Shown: positions 53,101 through 62,164 of the stretch, piece after piece
Layout of the letters: every line of letters starts with the position of its first letter
Numbering within the stretch: the first letter of the stretch is position 1
Assembly (NCBI RefSeq): GCF_030067675.1
Contig: NZ_JASJEV010000006.1
Coordinates: forward strand, 124,001-188,000
DNA length: 64,000 nucleotides
Reading direction: 5' to 3'
DNA from: Chelatococcus albus
GTDB lineage: Bacteria > Pseudomonadota > Alphaproteobacteria > Rhizobiales > Beijerinckiaceae
Notes under the pieces: generated by a model
The model's database searches: none
Told to the model about the DNA's origin: nothing
Seen by the model: only the letters and a program-made list of their open reading frames with translations
Position numbers and translations under genes: made by a program

Positions 53101-53536
53101 GGCGGCGGCGCTCGGCGCCGCCCCCGCCCTCCTGCATCTCGACACGAGCTGGCCGGACGCACCGCGCGCCCGCACCGTGGCGGAGGAGATCGCCCGCCTC
53201 GTGCGCGGCCGCCTCACCCATCCGCGCTGGATCGCCGGCCAGATGCGCCACGGCTTCCGCGGGGCGGCGGAACTCGCCCAGGGCCTCGACGCGCTCTATG
53301 CCTTCGCGGCGACGAGCGACACCGCGGGCAGTGCGGCCTTCGAGGCCGTCTTCGACGCCTGGGTGGCGGACGAGGCGGTGTGGCGCACCCTGCGTGCCGC
53401 CAATCCGGGTGCGGCGCGCGCCATCGCCAGCCGCTTCGACGAAGCGCTCGCCCGCGGCCTGTGGGTGACGCGGCGCAACTCGGTGGCGCCGCGGCTCGCC
53501 GAAGCGCTCGGTCCGGAGCGGGGGAGGGCATCATGA
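50150..53536 (+). CDS. cobN: Cobaltochelatase subunit CobN
   Basis: The large subunit of the ATP-dependent aerobic cobaltochelatase inserts Co2+ into hydrogenobyrinic acid a,c-diamide. It is 1128 aa, somewhat shorter than the classical roughly 1275-residue CobN. Recognisable blocks are FVLVRCLGGLDYHRYGL near the N-terminus, ALVHLGTHGTLEWLPGKAAAL (residues about 525-545), the metal-tetrapyrrole chelatase-H segment, VYPFIVNNPGEAAVARRR and MRHGFRGAAELAQGLD. Its partners CobS and CobT are not in the window. The stop overlaps cobG (ATGA). Confidence 0.96.
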   Translation: MHLLPVTTVGLDAAEAPVDLGHSPAEIVILSFTDTDLSAFAAAWTRDRAVLPSLRLANLQRLRHPLSVDLYVERVVASARFVLVRCLGGLDYHRYGLTEMARACRAGGIPFVALAGDDRPDPRLKALCTADAALCTELDAYARAGGVDNLRQALRRIAAELGADLAVAPPRPVPAAGVWDPGVGEPMVAARATRPVALVVFYRSILLAGDTAPIEALAAALAARGMEPVCLYVPSLKDAAAAAEVERLLLRRRPRIVLNATAFSARRDDGTTVLDMADCPVLQVVLAGASRDAWAESARGLGAADLAMNVVLPELDGRIGTTPVSFKGERTFDPALEFAPVQHVPDDAQVALIADRAAAWLRLAETPRRERRIALVLSDYPSREGRAGYAVGLDTERSAARIVRWLGEEGYAIGPGLAADGALARLAAGAETAAVPLARYRQWLDETPEPFRRALAAAWGPPEEDPALVDGAFRFPVLTAGNVVVALQPDRGRVAARKADYHDPTLPPRHAYAAFYAFLRAEFDAHALVHLGTHGTLEWLPGKAAALSPACAPQVLAGPLPVVYPFIVNNPGEAAVARRRIAAVTVGHLTPPLVHAGLHGAAATLEGLLDEYAVADGLDRQRQRHLKAAIVAEARASGLAAECGAGEEDDDALVTRLDAWLCDLKELAIRDGLHVFGEPPPPEARKAMLAALAAAAPGTPADLLAARLDACAAAERRALLAALDGRFVPAGPAGAPTRGRLDVLPTGRNLATVDPRSIPTRTAALVGERAAAEVLRRYLQDHGDWPRALLLDLWASATLRTGGDDLAQALSFLGVRPVWDHASNRVTGVEVLPAARLDRPRIDVTLRISGLFRDAFAAQIALFDQAVRAVAALDEDDAFNPLAAARRRGEDLARVFGGAPGAYGAGSAVAALDGRWDCRADLGEAYLAASGFAYAGRGEGCAAAEAFRERVRRADALVHAQDDRERDILDGDGAADFIGGFAAAAAALGAAPALLHLDTSWPDAPRARTVAEEIARLVRGRLTHPRWIAGQMRHGFRGAAELAQGLDALYAFAATSDTAGSAAFEAVFDAWVADEAVWRTLRAANPGAARAIASRFDEALARGLWVTRRNSVAPRLAEALGPERGRAS

Positions 53537-54912
53537 GCGGCCCGCTCGCCTCCCTGCGCCGCGGCCGCTGCCCGGGGGCGCTGGCGCCCATGCGTACGGG
53601 CGACGGCCTGCTCGTCCGTCTGCGCCTCACCGGCGGCCGCCTCGCCGCCCCGGTCGCGGCGGCGGTGGCGGATCTCGCGCGCCGCCACGGCAACGGCGCC
53701 CTCGATCTCTCGGCGCGCGCCAATCTGCAGATCCGTGGCGTCGGCGCCGAAACCCTGGCGCCGGTCCAGGCCGAACTCGCCCGCCTCGGCCTTCTCGATG
53801 CGCACCCTGCGGCCGAGGCCGTGCGCAACGTGCTCGTCGGCCCGCTCGCCGGCCTCGACCCGGCGGCGCTCGCCGACGGGCTCGCCCACGCCGCCGCCCT
53901 CGAGCGCTGCCTCGCCGGCACGCCGGCGCTCCATGCCCTGCCGCCGAAGTTCGGCTGGCTGATCGACGACGGTGGCTTCTGCCCCATGGACGACGTGACG
54001 GCGGACGTGCGCTTCCGCGCCGTCTCGCGCGATGGCGAGGCCGCCTGGGCCGTCGGCTTCGAGACGGCCGAGGGCATCGACTGGGTCGGCGCCTGCGCGC
54101 GCGACGCGTTGCCTGCGGCGGCCGCAGCGCTGGGCGAGGCCTTCCTGGCGCTGCGCCCGTCTTCGCCGGAGCCGGCGCGGCGCATGCGGCAGATCCCGCC
54201 CGCCCTGCGCGCGCGCGTCGCCGAGGCGGCCGGGCTCGCGCCGCTCGCGGCCGTGCCGTCGCGGCGAGCAGGCGCGCTGTACCCGGGAGTCCTCGCTCTC
54301 GGCGACGGCTGTTGTGCCGTCGGCTTCGGGCTGGCCTACGGCCGCATCGGCAGCGAGGCGCTTGTGGCGCTCGCGCGCCTTGCGGCCGAGCGCGGCACGG
54401 GCGAGCTGCGCCTGACGCCGTGGCGCCTCCTCCTCCTTCCCGTGCCGGCGGGGGCGGATGTCGAGGCGATGCTGGCCACGGGACGGGACCTCGGCCTCGT
54501 GGTCGACGCACGGGACCCGCGCCTCGCCATCGCCGCCTGCCCGGGCGCGCCGGCCTGCGAGCAGGCGACGACGGTGACCCACGCCGACGCCGGGGCCATC
54601 GCCCGCGCCGCCGCGGCGCTGTTCGACGGCAGCGTCACGCTGCACGTCTCCGGCTGCGGCAAGGGCTGCGCCCGGCAGCGGCCGGCGACCCTGGTGCTCA
54701 CGGGCGAGGCGGGCCGCTACGGCCTCGCAAGGAACGCCGATGCGACCGCCGCACCGCTGTTCCGGGCGCCGCCTGCCGCCATCATCGCGGGCTTCGGGCG
54801 CCTTGCCGCGCAGCTCGCCGGCGGATCGGGCGGGACGGGTGCCGCCGAGGCCTTGCGCCGCATCGCCGATCGTGACATCGCGGCGCTCTTTGGACGGGAA
54901 CGAGATGACTGA
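53533..54912 (+). CDS. cobG: Precorrin-3B synthase
   Basis: This Fe-S monooxygenase uses O2 to make the gamma-lactone of precorrin-3B, the step that defines the aerobic pathway. It is 459 aa with two sulfite/nitrite-reductase-like halves. The 4Fe-4S ligands are Cys336, Cys342, Cys375 and Cys379 ([10 protein letters not shown] and [10 protein letters not shown]). The FGWLIDDGG segment is typical. The start at 53533 overlaps cobN, and the stop overlaps cobH by 8 bases. Its presence shows that this organism makes B12 in the presence of oxygen. Confidence 0.95.
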   Translation: MSGPLASLRRGRCPGALAPMRTGDGLLVRLRLTGGRLAAPVAAAVADLARRHGNGALDLSARANLQIRGVGAETLAPVQAELARLGLLDAHPAAEAVRNVLVGPLAGLDPAALADGLAHAAALERCLAGTPALHALPPKFGWLIDDGGFCPMDDVTADVRFRAVSRDGEAAWAVGFETAEGIDWVGACARDALPAAAAALGEAFLALRPSSPEPARRMRQIPPALRARVAEAAGLAPLAAVPSRRAGALYPGVLALGDGCCAVGFGLAYGRIGSEALVALARLAAERGTGELRLTPWRLLLLPVPAGADVEAMLATGRDLGLVVDARDPRLAIAACPGAPACEQATTVTHADAGAIARAAAALFDGSVTLHVSGCGKGCARQRPATLVLTGEAGRYGLARNADATAAPLFRAPPAAIIAGFGRLAAQLAGGSGGTGAAEALRRIADRDIAALFGRERDD

Positions 54913-55537
54913 CCCGCGCGACTACATCCGCGAAGGCGACGAGATCTACCGGCGCTCCTTCGCCATCATCCGGGCGGAGGCGAACCTCGCCCGCTTCACG
55001 CCGGTGGAGGAGCGCGTGGCGGTGCGCATCGTGCATGCGAGCGGCATGGTGGAGGTGGCGGACGACGTCGTCATGTCGCCCGATTTCGCCGAGGCCGCGC
55101 GTGCGGCGCTCCGGCACGGCGCGCCGATCCTGTGCGACGCCCGCATGGTGGCGCATGGCATCACCCGCTCTCGCCTGCCGGCTGACAACGCCGTGGTCTG
55201 CACGCTCGATGATCCGGCCGTGCCGGAACTCGCGCGCCGCCTCAACAACACGCGCACCGCCGCCGCCATGGAGCTGTGGAGGGATCGCCTCGCCGGCTCC
55301 CTCGTGGTCATCGGCAACGCGCCGACGGCACTCTTCCGCCTGCTCGAGATGCTCGACGCCGGGGCGGCGCGGCCGGCGGCCGTCATCGGCGTGCCGGTCG
55401 GCTTCGTCGGCGCGGCGGAATCGAAGGAGGCGCTCGTCGCCGACGGGCGCGTGCCCTATCTCGTCGTGCGCGGCCGCAAGGGCGGCAGCGCCATGGCCGC
55501 GGCCGCCGTCAACGCCCTGGCGAGCGACCGCGAATGA
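54905..55537 (+). CDS. cobH: Precorrin-8X methylmutase
   Basis: The 210-residue enzyme moves the C-11 methyl group to C-12, giving hydrogenobyrinic acid. The catalytic His lies in [13 protein letters not shown] (about residue 43-45). Other family blocks are [28 protein letters not shown] and [17 protein letters not shown]. The ATG at 54905 lies inside cobG, and the gene overlaps cobI by ATGA. Confidence 0.97.
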   Translation: MTDPRDYIREGDEIYRRSFAIIRAEANLARFTPVEERVAVRIVHASGMVEVADDVVMSPDFAEAARAALRHGAPILCDARMVAHGITRSRLPADNAVVCTLDDPAVPELARRLNNTRTAAAMELWRDRLAGSLVVIGNAPTALFRLLEMLDAGAARPAAVIGVPVGFVGAAESKEALVADGRVPYLVVRGRKGGSAMAAAAVNALASDRE

Positions 55538-56277
55538 GCCTCGGTCCCATCACGGGCGGCACGCTCTACGGCGTCGGCGTCGGGCCGGGCGAGCGCGACT
55601 ATCTCACCCTGCGCGCCGTCGCGGTCATCCGCGCGGCGGACGTCGTCGCCTTCTTCGCCAAGAAGGGCGGGGCCGGCACGGCGCGCACCATCGTTGGCGA
55701 CCTCGTGCCGAAGGGGCGGCGCGAACTGCCGCTCCACTATCCGATGACAACCGAGCGCCCGCCCCACGATCCGGTCTATCGCGAGGAGCTCGCGGCCTTC
55801 TACGAGGCCGCCTGCGCCCAGCTCGCGGACGAGCTCTCCGCCGGGCGCAGCGTCGCCGTGCTCGCCGAGGGCGATCCCTTCTTCTATGGCTCCTTCATGC
55901 ATCTGTGGCGCCGGCTCGTCGGGCGCTTCCCCGTCGAGATCGTGCCCGGGGTCACCGGCATGTCCGGTTGCTGGACGCGCGCCGGCGTGCCCATCACCTG
56001 GGGCGATGACGCGCTCGCCGTGCTGCCGGCGACGCTGCCGGCCGAGCGCCTGACGGCCAAGCTCCGGGACGCCGACGCCGCCGTTGTCATGAAGCTCGGC
56101 CGCAACCTGCCCAAGGTGCGCCGCGCCCTCGCCGAGGCGGGCCTGACCGAGCGCGCCGTCTATGTGGAGCGCGGCACCATGCACGGCGAGCGCGTGCTGC
56201 CCTTGAGCGAGAAGGAGGACGACGAGGCGCCCTATTTCTCCGTCGTGCTGGTGCCCGGCGAGGGGAGGCGGCCGTGA
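55534..56277 (+). CDS. cobI: Precorrin-2 C(20)-methyltransferase
   Basis: This SAM-dependent tetrapyrrole methylase has 247 aa. The N-terminal loop [20 protein letters not shown] and the [14 protein letters not shown] and [11 protein letters not shown] motifs are those of CobI/CbiL. Overlaps cobH (ATGA) and cobJ (GTGA). It produces precorrin-3A for CobG. Confidence 0.96.
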   Translation: MSLGPITGGTLYGVGVGPGERDYLTLRAVAVIRAADVVAFFAKKGGAGTARTIVGDLVPKGRRELPLHYPMTTERPPHDPVYREELAAFYEAACAQLADELSAGRSVAVLAEGDPFFYGSFMHLWRRLVGRFPVEIVPGVTGMSGCWTRAGVPITWGDDALAVLPATLPAERLTAKLRDADAAVVMKLGRNLPKVRRALAEAGLTERAVYVERGTMHGERVLPLSEKEDDEAPYFSVVLVPGEGRRP

Positions 56278-57035
56278 GCGGGGGCCTCACCGTCGTCGGC
56301 CTCGGGCCTGGCCCCGCCGCCTGGACGACGCCGGCCGCCACGGCGGCGCTTGCCGAGGCGACCGACCTCGTGGGCTACGGCCCCTATCTCGACAGGCTGC
56401 CCGACCGTCCGGGCCAGCGCCGGCACGCGAGCGACAACCGCGTGGAGCTGGAGCGCGCCCGCCACGCCCTCGCGCTCGCCGCCGGAGGCCGGCAGGTCGC
56501 CGTGGTCTCGGGGGGCGATCCCGGCGTCTTCGCCATGGCGGCGGCGGTCTTCGAGGCGGTCGAGACGGGCGATCCTGCCTGGCGCGGGCTCGACCTGCGC
56601 GTCGAGCCGGGCGTCACCGCGATGCTCGCCGCCGCCGCCCGCGTCGGCGCGCCCCTCGGCCACGACTTCGCCGCGCTCTCCCTCTCCGACAACCTGAAGC
56701 CGTGGGAGGTGATCGAGCGGCGGCTGCGGCTCGCCGCCGAGGCCGATCTCGTCCTCGCCCTCTACAATCCCGTGTCGCGGGCGCGGCCCCAGCAGCTCGC
56801 GCAGGCCTTCGCCGTCCTGGGGCAGATCCGCGACGCGGGGACGCCTGTCGTCTTCGCCCGCGCCGTCGGACGCGCGGACGAGCGCGTGACGCTCGCGACC
56901 CTCGCAGAGGTGACGGACATTGCCGCCGACATGGCGACGATGATCATCGTCGGTTCGTCCGAGACCCGGCTCGTTGCGCGCGCGGGGGGCGGCGCCTGGG
57001 TCTACACCCCCCGTCATTACGGAGGCGGGCGATGA
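56274..57035 (+). CDS. cobJ: Precorrin-3B C(17)-methyltransferase
   Basis: The 253-residue methylase contracts the ring while methylating C-17. It starts at GTG 56274, inside the cobI stop. Signature blocks: LTVVGLGPGPAAWTTPAA, DLVGYGPYLD, VVSGGDPGVFAMAAAV, LSDNLKPWEVIE and LYNPVSRARP. Its 3' end overlaps the 3' end of cobK by 19 bases on the opposite strand. Confidence 0.97.
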   Translation: MSGGLTVVGLGPGPAAWTTPAATAALAEATDLVGYGPYLDRLPDRPGQRRHASDNRVELERARHALALAAGGRQVAVVSGGDPGVFAMAAAVFEAVETGDPAWRGLDLRVEPGVTAMLAAAARVGAPLGHDFAALSLSDNLKPWEVIERRLRLAAEADLVLALYNPVSRARPQQLAQAFAVLGQIRDAGTPVVFARAVGRADERVTLATLAEVTDIAADMATMIIVGSSETRLVARAGGGAWVYTPRHYGGGR

Positions 57036-57793
57036 GCCTCGAGCCACGCCAGCACCGCCTCGACGGTGAGGAAGGTGTCAGCCGCGGGCTTTTCCGGGCG
57101 GCGGATGACGACGACCGGCAGGCCGAGGGCGCGTGCGGCCGCGAGCTTGCCGGCGGTCGCCGCGCCGCCCGAGTTCTTCGTCACCAGCACCTCGACGGCA
57201 TGTTCGCGCATGAGCGCCGTCTCGGCCTCGGCGGTGAAGGGCGGGCGCGCCGTGACGAGGGTGAGGTCCGGCAGGGCCGGCGGGGGATCCGGCGCGTCGA
57301 TGGTGCGCACGAGATAGCGGTGCTGCGGCGCGACCGTGAAGGCGTCGAGCGTCAGCCGGCCGACGGTGAGGAAGACGCGGCGCGGCGCCGCGCCGAGGGC
57401 GAGCGCGGCCGCACGCGCATCGGCAACCTCCTGCCAGCGGTCGCCCGGCTGCGGCGTCCAGGCCGGCCGGGTGAGGCGGGCGAGCGGCAGGCCGAGCGCG
57501 GCGCAGGCCGCCGCCGCATTGACCGAGATGCGCGCGGCGAAGGGATGCGTCGCATCGACGACGGCCGTGATCCGCTCCGCCGCGAGCCAGCGCATGAGCC
57601 CCTCGATGCCGCCGAATCCGCCGATGCGGCGCGGCAGCGCCGAGGGCGCGGCCTCGGCCGTGCGCCCGGCGAGCGACAGGATGGCGGCCATCTCCCGTCG
57701 CGCCGCGAGCGCCGCCGCGAGCCGGCCGGCCTCCGTCGTGCCGCCGAGGACGAGGATGCGTGAGGCCGATGGAGAGGCGATGAGCGAGGCCAT
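57017..57793 (-). CDS. cobK: Precorrin-6A reductase
   Basis: The 258-residue NADPH-dependent reductase has ILVLGGTTEAGRLAAAL at the N-terminus, VVDATHPFAARISVNAA, and VLVTKNSGGAATAGKLAAA near the C-terminus, all diagnostic of CobK/CbiJ. It is transcribed against the surrounding operon. Its 3' end overlaps cobJ by 19 bases and its start (57793) overlaps the cobL start (57780) by 14 bases. A promoter for it must therefore lie inside cobL, and the operon transcript from cobJ into cobL would be antisense to it. Confidence 0.95.
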   Translation of the reverse strand: MASLIASPSASRILVLGGTTEAGRLAAALAARREMAAILSLAGRTAEAAPSALPRRIGGFGGIEGLMRWLAAERITAVVDATHPFAARISVNAAAACAALGLPLARLTRPAWTPQPGDRWQEVADARAAALALGAAPRRVFLTVGRLTLDAFTVAPQHRYLVRTIDAPDPPPALPDLTLVTARPPFTAEAETALMREHAVEVLVTKNSGGAATAGKLAAARALGLPVVVIRRPEKPAADTFLTVEAVLAWLEAHRPPP

Positions 57794-59051
57794 GCGCGAA
57801 CGGTCCAATCCCCTGCCGGATGCTGCGCCGGACCATGGACCGGCCGGCCGCTGGCTGTCCATCGTCGGCATCGGCGAGGACGGCGTCGCCGGCCTGTCGG
57901 AGGCGGCGCGGCGCCTCCTCGGCGATGCGGAGCTCGTCGTCGGCGGCCGCCGCCATCTCGCCCTCGCCGCCGCGCTCGTGCGGGGGGAGACGCTCGCCTG
58001 GCCGAGCCCGCTCGACGGCGCCTTTCCCGCAATCCTCGCGCGCCGCGGCCGGCCGGTTTGCGTGCTCGCGAGCGGCGACCCCTTCTGCTACGGCATCGGC
58101 AAGCAGCTCGCAGCCCTCGTCGGCCCCGACGCCTTCGTCTGCCTGCCGCAGCCCTCCGCCTTCAGCCTCGCGGCCGCGCGCCTCGGCTGGCCGCTCGCCG
58201 ATGTCGCCTGTCTCACCCTGCACGGTCGGCCGCTTCAGCGCATCGTGCCGCATCTGCAGCCGGGCGCCCGCCTTCTCGCCCTGTCGTGGGACGGCACGAC
58301 GCCGGAGAAGCTCGCGCGCCATCTGACGGCGCACGGCTTCGGCGGGTCGCGATTCACGGTGCTCGAATGCCTCGGCGGCCCGCGCGAGCGCATCCGTGCC
58401 GCGACGGCAGGGACCTTCGATCTCGACGCGGTCGAGGCCCTCAACACCATCGCGATCGAGGTCGTGGCTGCGCCGGGCGCCCTCGTGCTGCCCTTCGCCG
58501 CCGGGCTGGACGACGCGTTCTTCGAGCACGACGGGCAGATCACCAAGCGGGAGCTGCGCGCCGTGGCCCTCTCCGCGCTCGCGCCGCGTCTCGGCGAAAC
58601 CCTGTGGGATGTCGGCGCGGGCTCGGGCGCGGTCGGCATCGAATGGCTCCTGCGCCATCCCTCCCTGCGCGCCGTCGCCGTCGAGGCGCGAGCCGGGCGC
58701 GCCGCCCGCATCGCCCGCAACGCCGCCCATCTCGGCGTGCCGGATCTCGCCGTCGTCGAGGGGCGGGCGCCGGGCGCACTCGACGGCCTGCCGCGCCCCG
58801 ACGCCGTTTTCGTCGGCGGCGGTGCGACGCGGCCGGGCGTGTTCGAGGCCTGCTGGCAGGCGCTGCCGTCCGGCGGGCGCCTCGTCGTCCATGCCGTGAC
58901 CCTGGAGACCGAGGCGCTTCTCGCCGCCTGGTTCCGCAGCCACGGCGGCGAGCTCACCCGCCTCGAGCTGCAGCGGGCCGAGCCGCTCGGCTCCTTCTTC
59001 GCCTGGCGGCCGGCCCTGCCCGTGACGCAGTGGCGCGTGGTGAAGCCGTGA
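57780..59051 (+). CDS. cobL: Precorrin-6Y C(5,15)-methyltransferase (decarboxylating)
   Basis: The fused 423-residue CobL has an N-terminal CbiE-like methylase ([52 protein letters not shown]) and a C-terminal CbiT-like part ([47 protein letters not shown]). It methylates C-5 and C-15 and decarboxylates C-12. The start ATG 57780 has GGAGAGG just upstream. ATG 57792 is an in-frame alternative that would nearly remove the overlap with cobK. The stop overlaps the cobE start (GTGA). Confidence 0.96.
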   Translation: MSEAMRERSNPLPDAAPDHGPAGRWLSIVGIGEDGVAGLSEAARRLLGDAELVVGGRRHLALAAALVRGETLAWPSPLDGAFPAILARRGRPVCVLASGDPFCYGIGKQLAALVGPDAFVCLPQPSAFSLAAARLGWPLADVACLTLHGRPLQRIVPHLQPGARLLALSWDGTTPEKLARHLTAHGFGGSRFTVLECLGGPRERIRAATAGTFDLDAVEALNTIAIEVVAAPGALVLPFAAGLDDAFFEHDGQITKRELRAVALSALAPRLGETLWDVGAGSGAVGIEWLLRHPSLRAVAVEARAGRAARIARNAAHLGVPDLAVVEGRAPGALDGLPRPDAVFVGGGATRPGVFEACWQALPSGGRLVVHAVTLETEALLAAWFRSHGGELTRLELQRAEPLGSFFAWRPALPVTQWRVVKP

Positions 59052-59431
59052 TCGTGGCGGGGTTCGGCTTTCGCAAGGACGCCACCGCCGCCGATCTCGC
59101 GGCGGTGCTTGCGATGGCGCTCGGACGGGCTTCGCTCACGCAAGCCGAGGTCGGCGCGCTCGCCGTGCCGGAGGCGAAGGCGGGGAAGGGGGCGGCCGGC
59201 GCCCTGGCGGCCGACCTGGGCTGCCCGGTGCTTGCCGTCCCGACGGCCGCCATGCAGGCCGCAGCCCACGGCTGCCTCACACGCTCGGCGCGGAGCGAGG
59301 CGGCATATGGCGTTCCCTCCGTCGCCGAAGCGGTGGCGCTCGCCGCCGCCGGGCCCGGGGCGCGCCTGATCCGGCCGCGCGTGGCGACGGCGAAAGCGAC
59401 CTGTGCCTTCGCGCAAGGGGACGGTCCATGA
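59048..59431 (+). CDS. cobE: CobE, CbiG C-terminal-like cobalamin biosynthesis protein
   Basis: This 127-residue protein starts at GTG 59048, inside the cobL stop. It has [19 protein letters not shown] at the N-terminus and a [14 protein letters not shown] segment, matching CobE and the C-terminal domain of CbiG. Its role in the aerobic pathway is not clearly established. It has been proposed to help handle or hydrolyse a pathway intermediate. The stop overlaps the cobM start (ATGA). Confidence 0.88.
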   Translation: MIVAGFGFRKDATAADLAAVLAMALGRASLTQAEVGALAVPEAKAGKGAAGALAADLGCPVLAVPTAAMQAAAHGCLTRSARSEAAYGVPSVAEAVALAAAGPGARLIRPRVATAKATCAFAQGDGP

Positions 59432-60189
59432 CCGTGCATTTCATCGGCGCCGGTCCGGGCGCCCCGGACCTCATCACCCTGCGTGGCCGCGACCTCGTGG
59501 CGCGCTGTCCCGTGTGCCTCTATGCGGGCTCGCTGGTGCCGCGCGAGATCCTGTCCTGGTGCCCGCCGGGCGTGCGCCTCGTCGACACGGCGCCGCTGTC
59601 GCTCGACGCCATCATTGCCGAATGCAGGACGGCGCACGAGGCCGGGCTCGAGGTGGCGCGGCTCCATTCGGGCGACCTCTCCATCTGGAGCGCCATGGGC
59701 GAGCAGATCCGCCGGCTGGAGGCGCTAGGCATTCCCTATACCGTGACGCCCGGCGTGCCGGCCTTCGCAGCTGCCGCTGCGGCGCTGAAGCGCGAGCTCA
59801 CCCTGCCGGAGGTGGCCCAGTCGGTCGTGCTGACGCGCACGCCCGGCCGTGCCTCGGCGATGCCGGAGAAGGAAAGGCTCGCGGCCTTTGCCGCGACCGG
59901 GGCGACGCTTGCCATCCACCTCTCCATTCACGTGCTCGCAGACGTGGTGGCGGAACTTGCGCCGCATTACGGGCCGCAGTGCCCCGTCGCCGTCGTGGCG
60001 CGGGCGAGCTGGCCGGACGAGCAGATCGTCACCGGCACGCTCGCCGACATCGTCGGCCGCATGGCTGAACGACCGGTGGAACGCACGGCGACGATCCTCG
60101 TCGGGCCGGCGCTCGCGGCGCGCGACTTCGCCGACAGCGCGCTCTACGGCGCCCACTACCTGCGCCGCTTCCGGGGGATGGATCAGTGA
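59428..60189 (+). CDS. cobM: Precorrin-4 C(11)-methyltransferase
   Basis: The 253-residue SAM methylase has [20 protein letters not shown], then [34 protein letters not shown] and [20 protein letters not shown], all typical of CobM/CbiF. It yields precorrin-5, the substrate of the C-1 methylation step (CobF or CbiD). The 3' end overlaps the 3' end of the reversed cbiD gene by 7 bases. Confidence 0.97.
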   Translation: MTVHFIGAGPGAPDLITLRGRDLVARCPVCLYAGSLVPREILSWCPPGVRLVDTAPLSLDAIIAECRTAHEAGLEVARLHSGDLSIWSAMGEQIRRLEALGIPYTVTPGVPAFAAAAAALKRELTLPEVAQSVVLTRTPGRASAMPEKERLAAFAATGATLAIHLSIHVLADVVAELAPHYGPQCPVAVVARASWPDEQIVTGTLADIVGRMAERPVERTATILVGPALAARDFADSALYGAHYLRRFRGMDQ

Positions 60190-61286
60190 GCCGGCGTGAA
60201 ATCCTTGCGGCCGACGAGCAGGCCGTCCCGGTCGAACACCGTGATCTCGAGCGCCATGCCCGTCCCGGCGATCACCTTCGCCGCCGTGCGCCAGGCGTGC
60301 CCGGCCACGATGTCGCCGACGGCGAGACCCTCGGCCGCGGCCTCGCGCAGCACCTGGAGGGCCGTGTTGGCGCGGGCCGCCCGGGCGACGAGGCCGGCCG
60401 GCGCATCGGCCTCGGCGAGGCGTTCGGCGAGCCAGGCGAGGTCGACCTCCCCGGCGCGCGAATGAAGGTCGAGCAGCCCCTGCCCGAGCTTCGTCATCTT
60501 GGCGAAGCCGCCGGCGATGGTGACGCGGGGGACAGGGTGCCGGCGCAGGTACTTCAGCATGCCGCCGGCGAAGTCACCCATGTCGATGAGCGCCTGTTCG
60601 GGAAGGCTGTGCAGGCGCTGCACCGCGGCCTCGGAGGTGGAGCCGGTGGCGCCGGCGACGTGGTCGAGCCCCACGGCGCGCGCCACGTCGATGCCGCGGT
60701 AGATCGAGTGGATCCACGCCGCGCAGGAGAAGGGCACGACGATGCCCGTGGTGCCGAGGATGGAGAGCCCCCCGAGGATGCCGAGGCGGGGGTTGAGCGT
60801 CTTGCGGGCGAGCGCCTCGCCGCCGGGTATGGCGATCTCGACGATGGCGTCGCCCGTGGCGCCCGTCGCCTCCGCCACCTCGCGCAGGGCCGTGCGGATC
60901 ATGGCGCGCGGCACCGGATTGATGGAGGGCTCGCCCGGCGGCAGCGGCAGGCCGGGGCGCGTCACCGTGCCGACGCCCGGCCCGGCGCGGAAGGTGACAC
61001 CTGTCCCCCGCGGGCCGTGGCTGACGGTCGCGAGGACGAGCGCGCCGTGCGTCACGTCCGGGTCGTCGCCCGCGTCCTTGACGATGCCCGCTTTCGCCCA
61101 GCCCCCGCCCCGCTCTTCGAGGGCGAGCGCGAAGGCCGGGCGCTCGCCGCCCGGAAGGCTGACGGGGACGGGATCGGGAAAGCGGCCGGTCACCAGCGCC
61201 TCGTAGGCGGCGCGCGCGGCGGCGGCGGCGCAGGTGCCGGTCGTCCATCCGCGGCGGAGCGGCCGTTGCGGTGCCTTCTCGTCCAT
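60183..61286 (-). CDS. cbiD: Cobalt-precorrin-5B C(1)-methyltransferase CbiD
   Basis: Starting at ATG 61286 gives 367 aa. The N-terminal signature [31 protein letters not shown], and [22 protein letters not shown] are diagnostic of CbiD. CbiD is best known from the anaerobic pathway, where it methylates C-1 after opening of the lactone. Here, with CobG and no CobF in the window, it most likely takes the place of CobF. The gene is reversed relative to cobM and cobA and shares a 56-base divergent promoter region with cobA. Confidence 0.95.
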   Translation of the reverse strand: MDEKAPQRPLRRGWTTGTCAAAAARAAYEALVTGRFPDPVPVSLPGGERPAFALALEERGGGWAKAGIVKDAGDDPDVTHGALVLATVSHGPRGTGVTFRAGPGVGTVTRPGLPLPPGEPSINPVPRAMIRTALREVAEATGATGDAIVEIAIPGGEALARKTLNPRLGILGGLSILGTTGIVVPFSCAAWIHSIYRGIDVARAVGLDHVAGATGSTSEAAVQRLHSLPEQALIDMGDFAGGMLKYLRRHPVPRVTIAGGFAKMTKLGQGLLDLHSRAGEVDLAWLAERLAEADAPAGLVARAARANTALQVLREAAAEGLAVGDIVAGHAWRTAAKVIAGTGMALEITVFDRDGLLVGRKDFTPAH

Positions 61287-61342
61287 GCATCTTTCTGTAG
61301 CGTTCCCACGTTCGGCGGTCACCTTCGGAGGGAGGTTCGGCG

Positions 61343-62164
61343 ATGAGTCGGCCGGCGCTCGCATCGCTCACCCCGCCGTTTCGGCCGGGCGAGGTCTGGC
61401 TGGTCGGCGCCGGGCCCGGCGATCCGGGCCTCCTGACGCTGCACGCCCTCAATGCCCTGCAGGCGGCGGACGTCATCGTCTACGACGCCCTCGTCGACGA
61501 GCGTGTGCTCAAGCTCGCCCGCCCCGAGGCGCGCCTGGAATATGCCGGCAAGCGCGGTGGCAAGCCCTCGCCGAGACAGGCCGACATCACGCTGCGCCTC
61601 ATCGCTCTGGCGCGCGAGGGCCTGCGCGTGCTCCGGCTCAAGGGCGGCGATCCCTTCGTCTTCGGCCGCGGCGGCGAGGAGGCGCTGGCGCTCGTCAGGG
61701 CGCACGTGCCCTTCCGCCTCGTGCCGGGGGTGACCGCCGGCCTCGGCGGGCTGGGCGCCGCCCTCATCCCGGCGACGACGCGCGGCACCAACCAGGCGCT
61801 CGTCCTCGCCACCGGCCACACCGCCGACGGCGGCCCCGCCGATCTCGACTGGGCGGCGCTTGCCAGGCTGGGCCAGCCCATCGTGCTCTACATGGCCATG
61901 AAGAACCTGCCGCACATCACTGCCGAGCTGATGGCGGGGGGCATGAGCGCGGACACGCCGCTCGCCGTCGTCGCCGCGGCGACAACGGCCGAGGAGCGCG
62001 TGCTTGAGACGACGCTCGGCCGCGCGGTCGCGGATGCAGCGGCCGCCGGGCTCGGCGCGCCCGCCATCGTCGCCATCGGCTCCATCGTGCGGCTGCGCGC
62101 GAAGCTCCGCGGGCTCGCCGCCCAGATCGAGGCCGAGAGCGGCGCCGTGGGAGGAAAACGATGA
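61343..62164 (+). CDS. cobA: Uroporphyrinogen-III C-methyltransferase (SUMT)
   Basis: The 273-residue enzyme converts uroporphyrinogen III to precorrin-2, the first committed step. It is a single-domain SUMT without the CysG dehydrogenase part. Motifs: VWLVGAGPGDPGLLTLHAL, YDALVDERVL, LRLKGGDPFVFGRGGEE, VPGVTAGLGGLGAALIPATT. A GGAGGGAGG site precedes ATG 61343. The stop overlaps cobB (ATGA). Confidence 0.97.
   Translation: MSRPALASLTPPFRPGEVWLVGAGPGDPGLLTLHALNALQAADVIVYDALVDERVLKLARPEARLEYAGKRGGKPSPRQADITLRLIALAREGLRVLRLKGGDPFVFGRGGEEALALVRAHVPFRLVPGVTAGLGGLGAALIPATTRGTNQALVLATGHTADGGPADLDWAALARLGQPIVLYMAMKNLPHITAELMAGGMSADTPLAVVAAATTAEERVLETTLGRAVADAAAAGLGAPAIVAIGSIVRLRAKLRGLAAQIEAESGAVGGKR

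Noticed and set aside
48929-53251. A 1440-codon open frame on the minus strand opposite cobW-cobN.
   Set aside because: It is the mirror image of GC-rich cobN codon usage. The translation is low-complexity, rich in Arg, Gly, Glu and His without any family motif, while cobN on the other strand is unmistakable.
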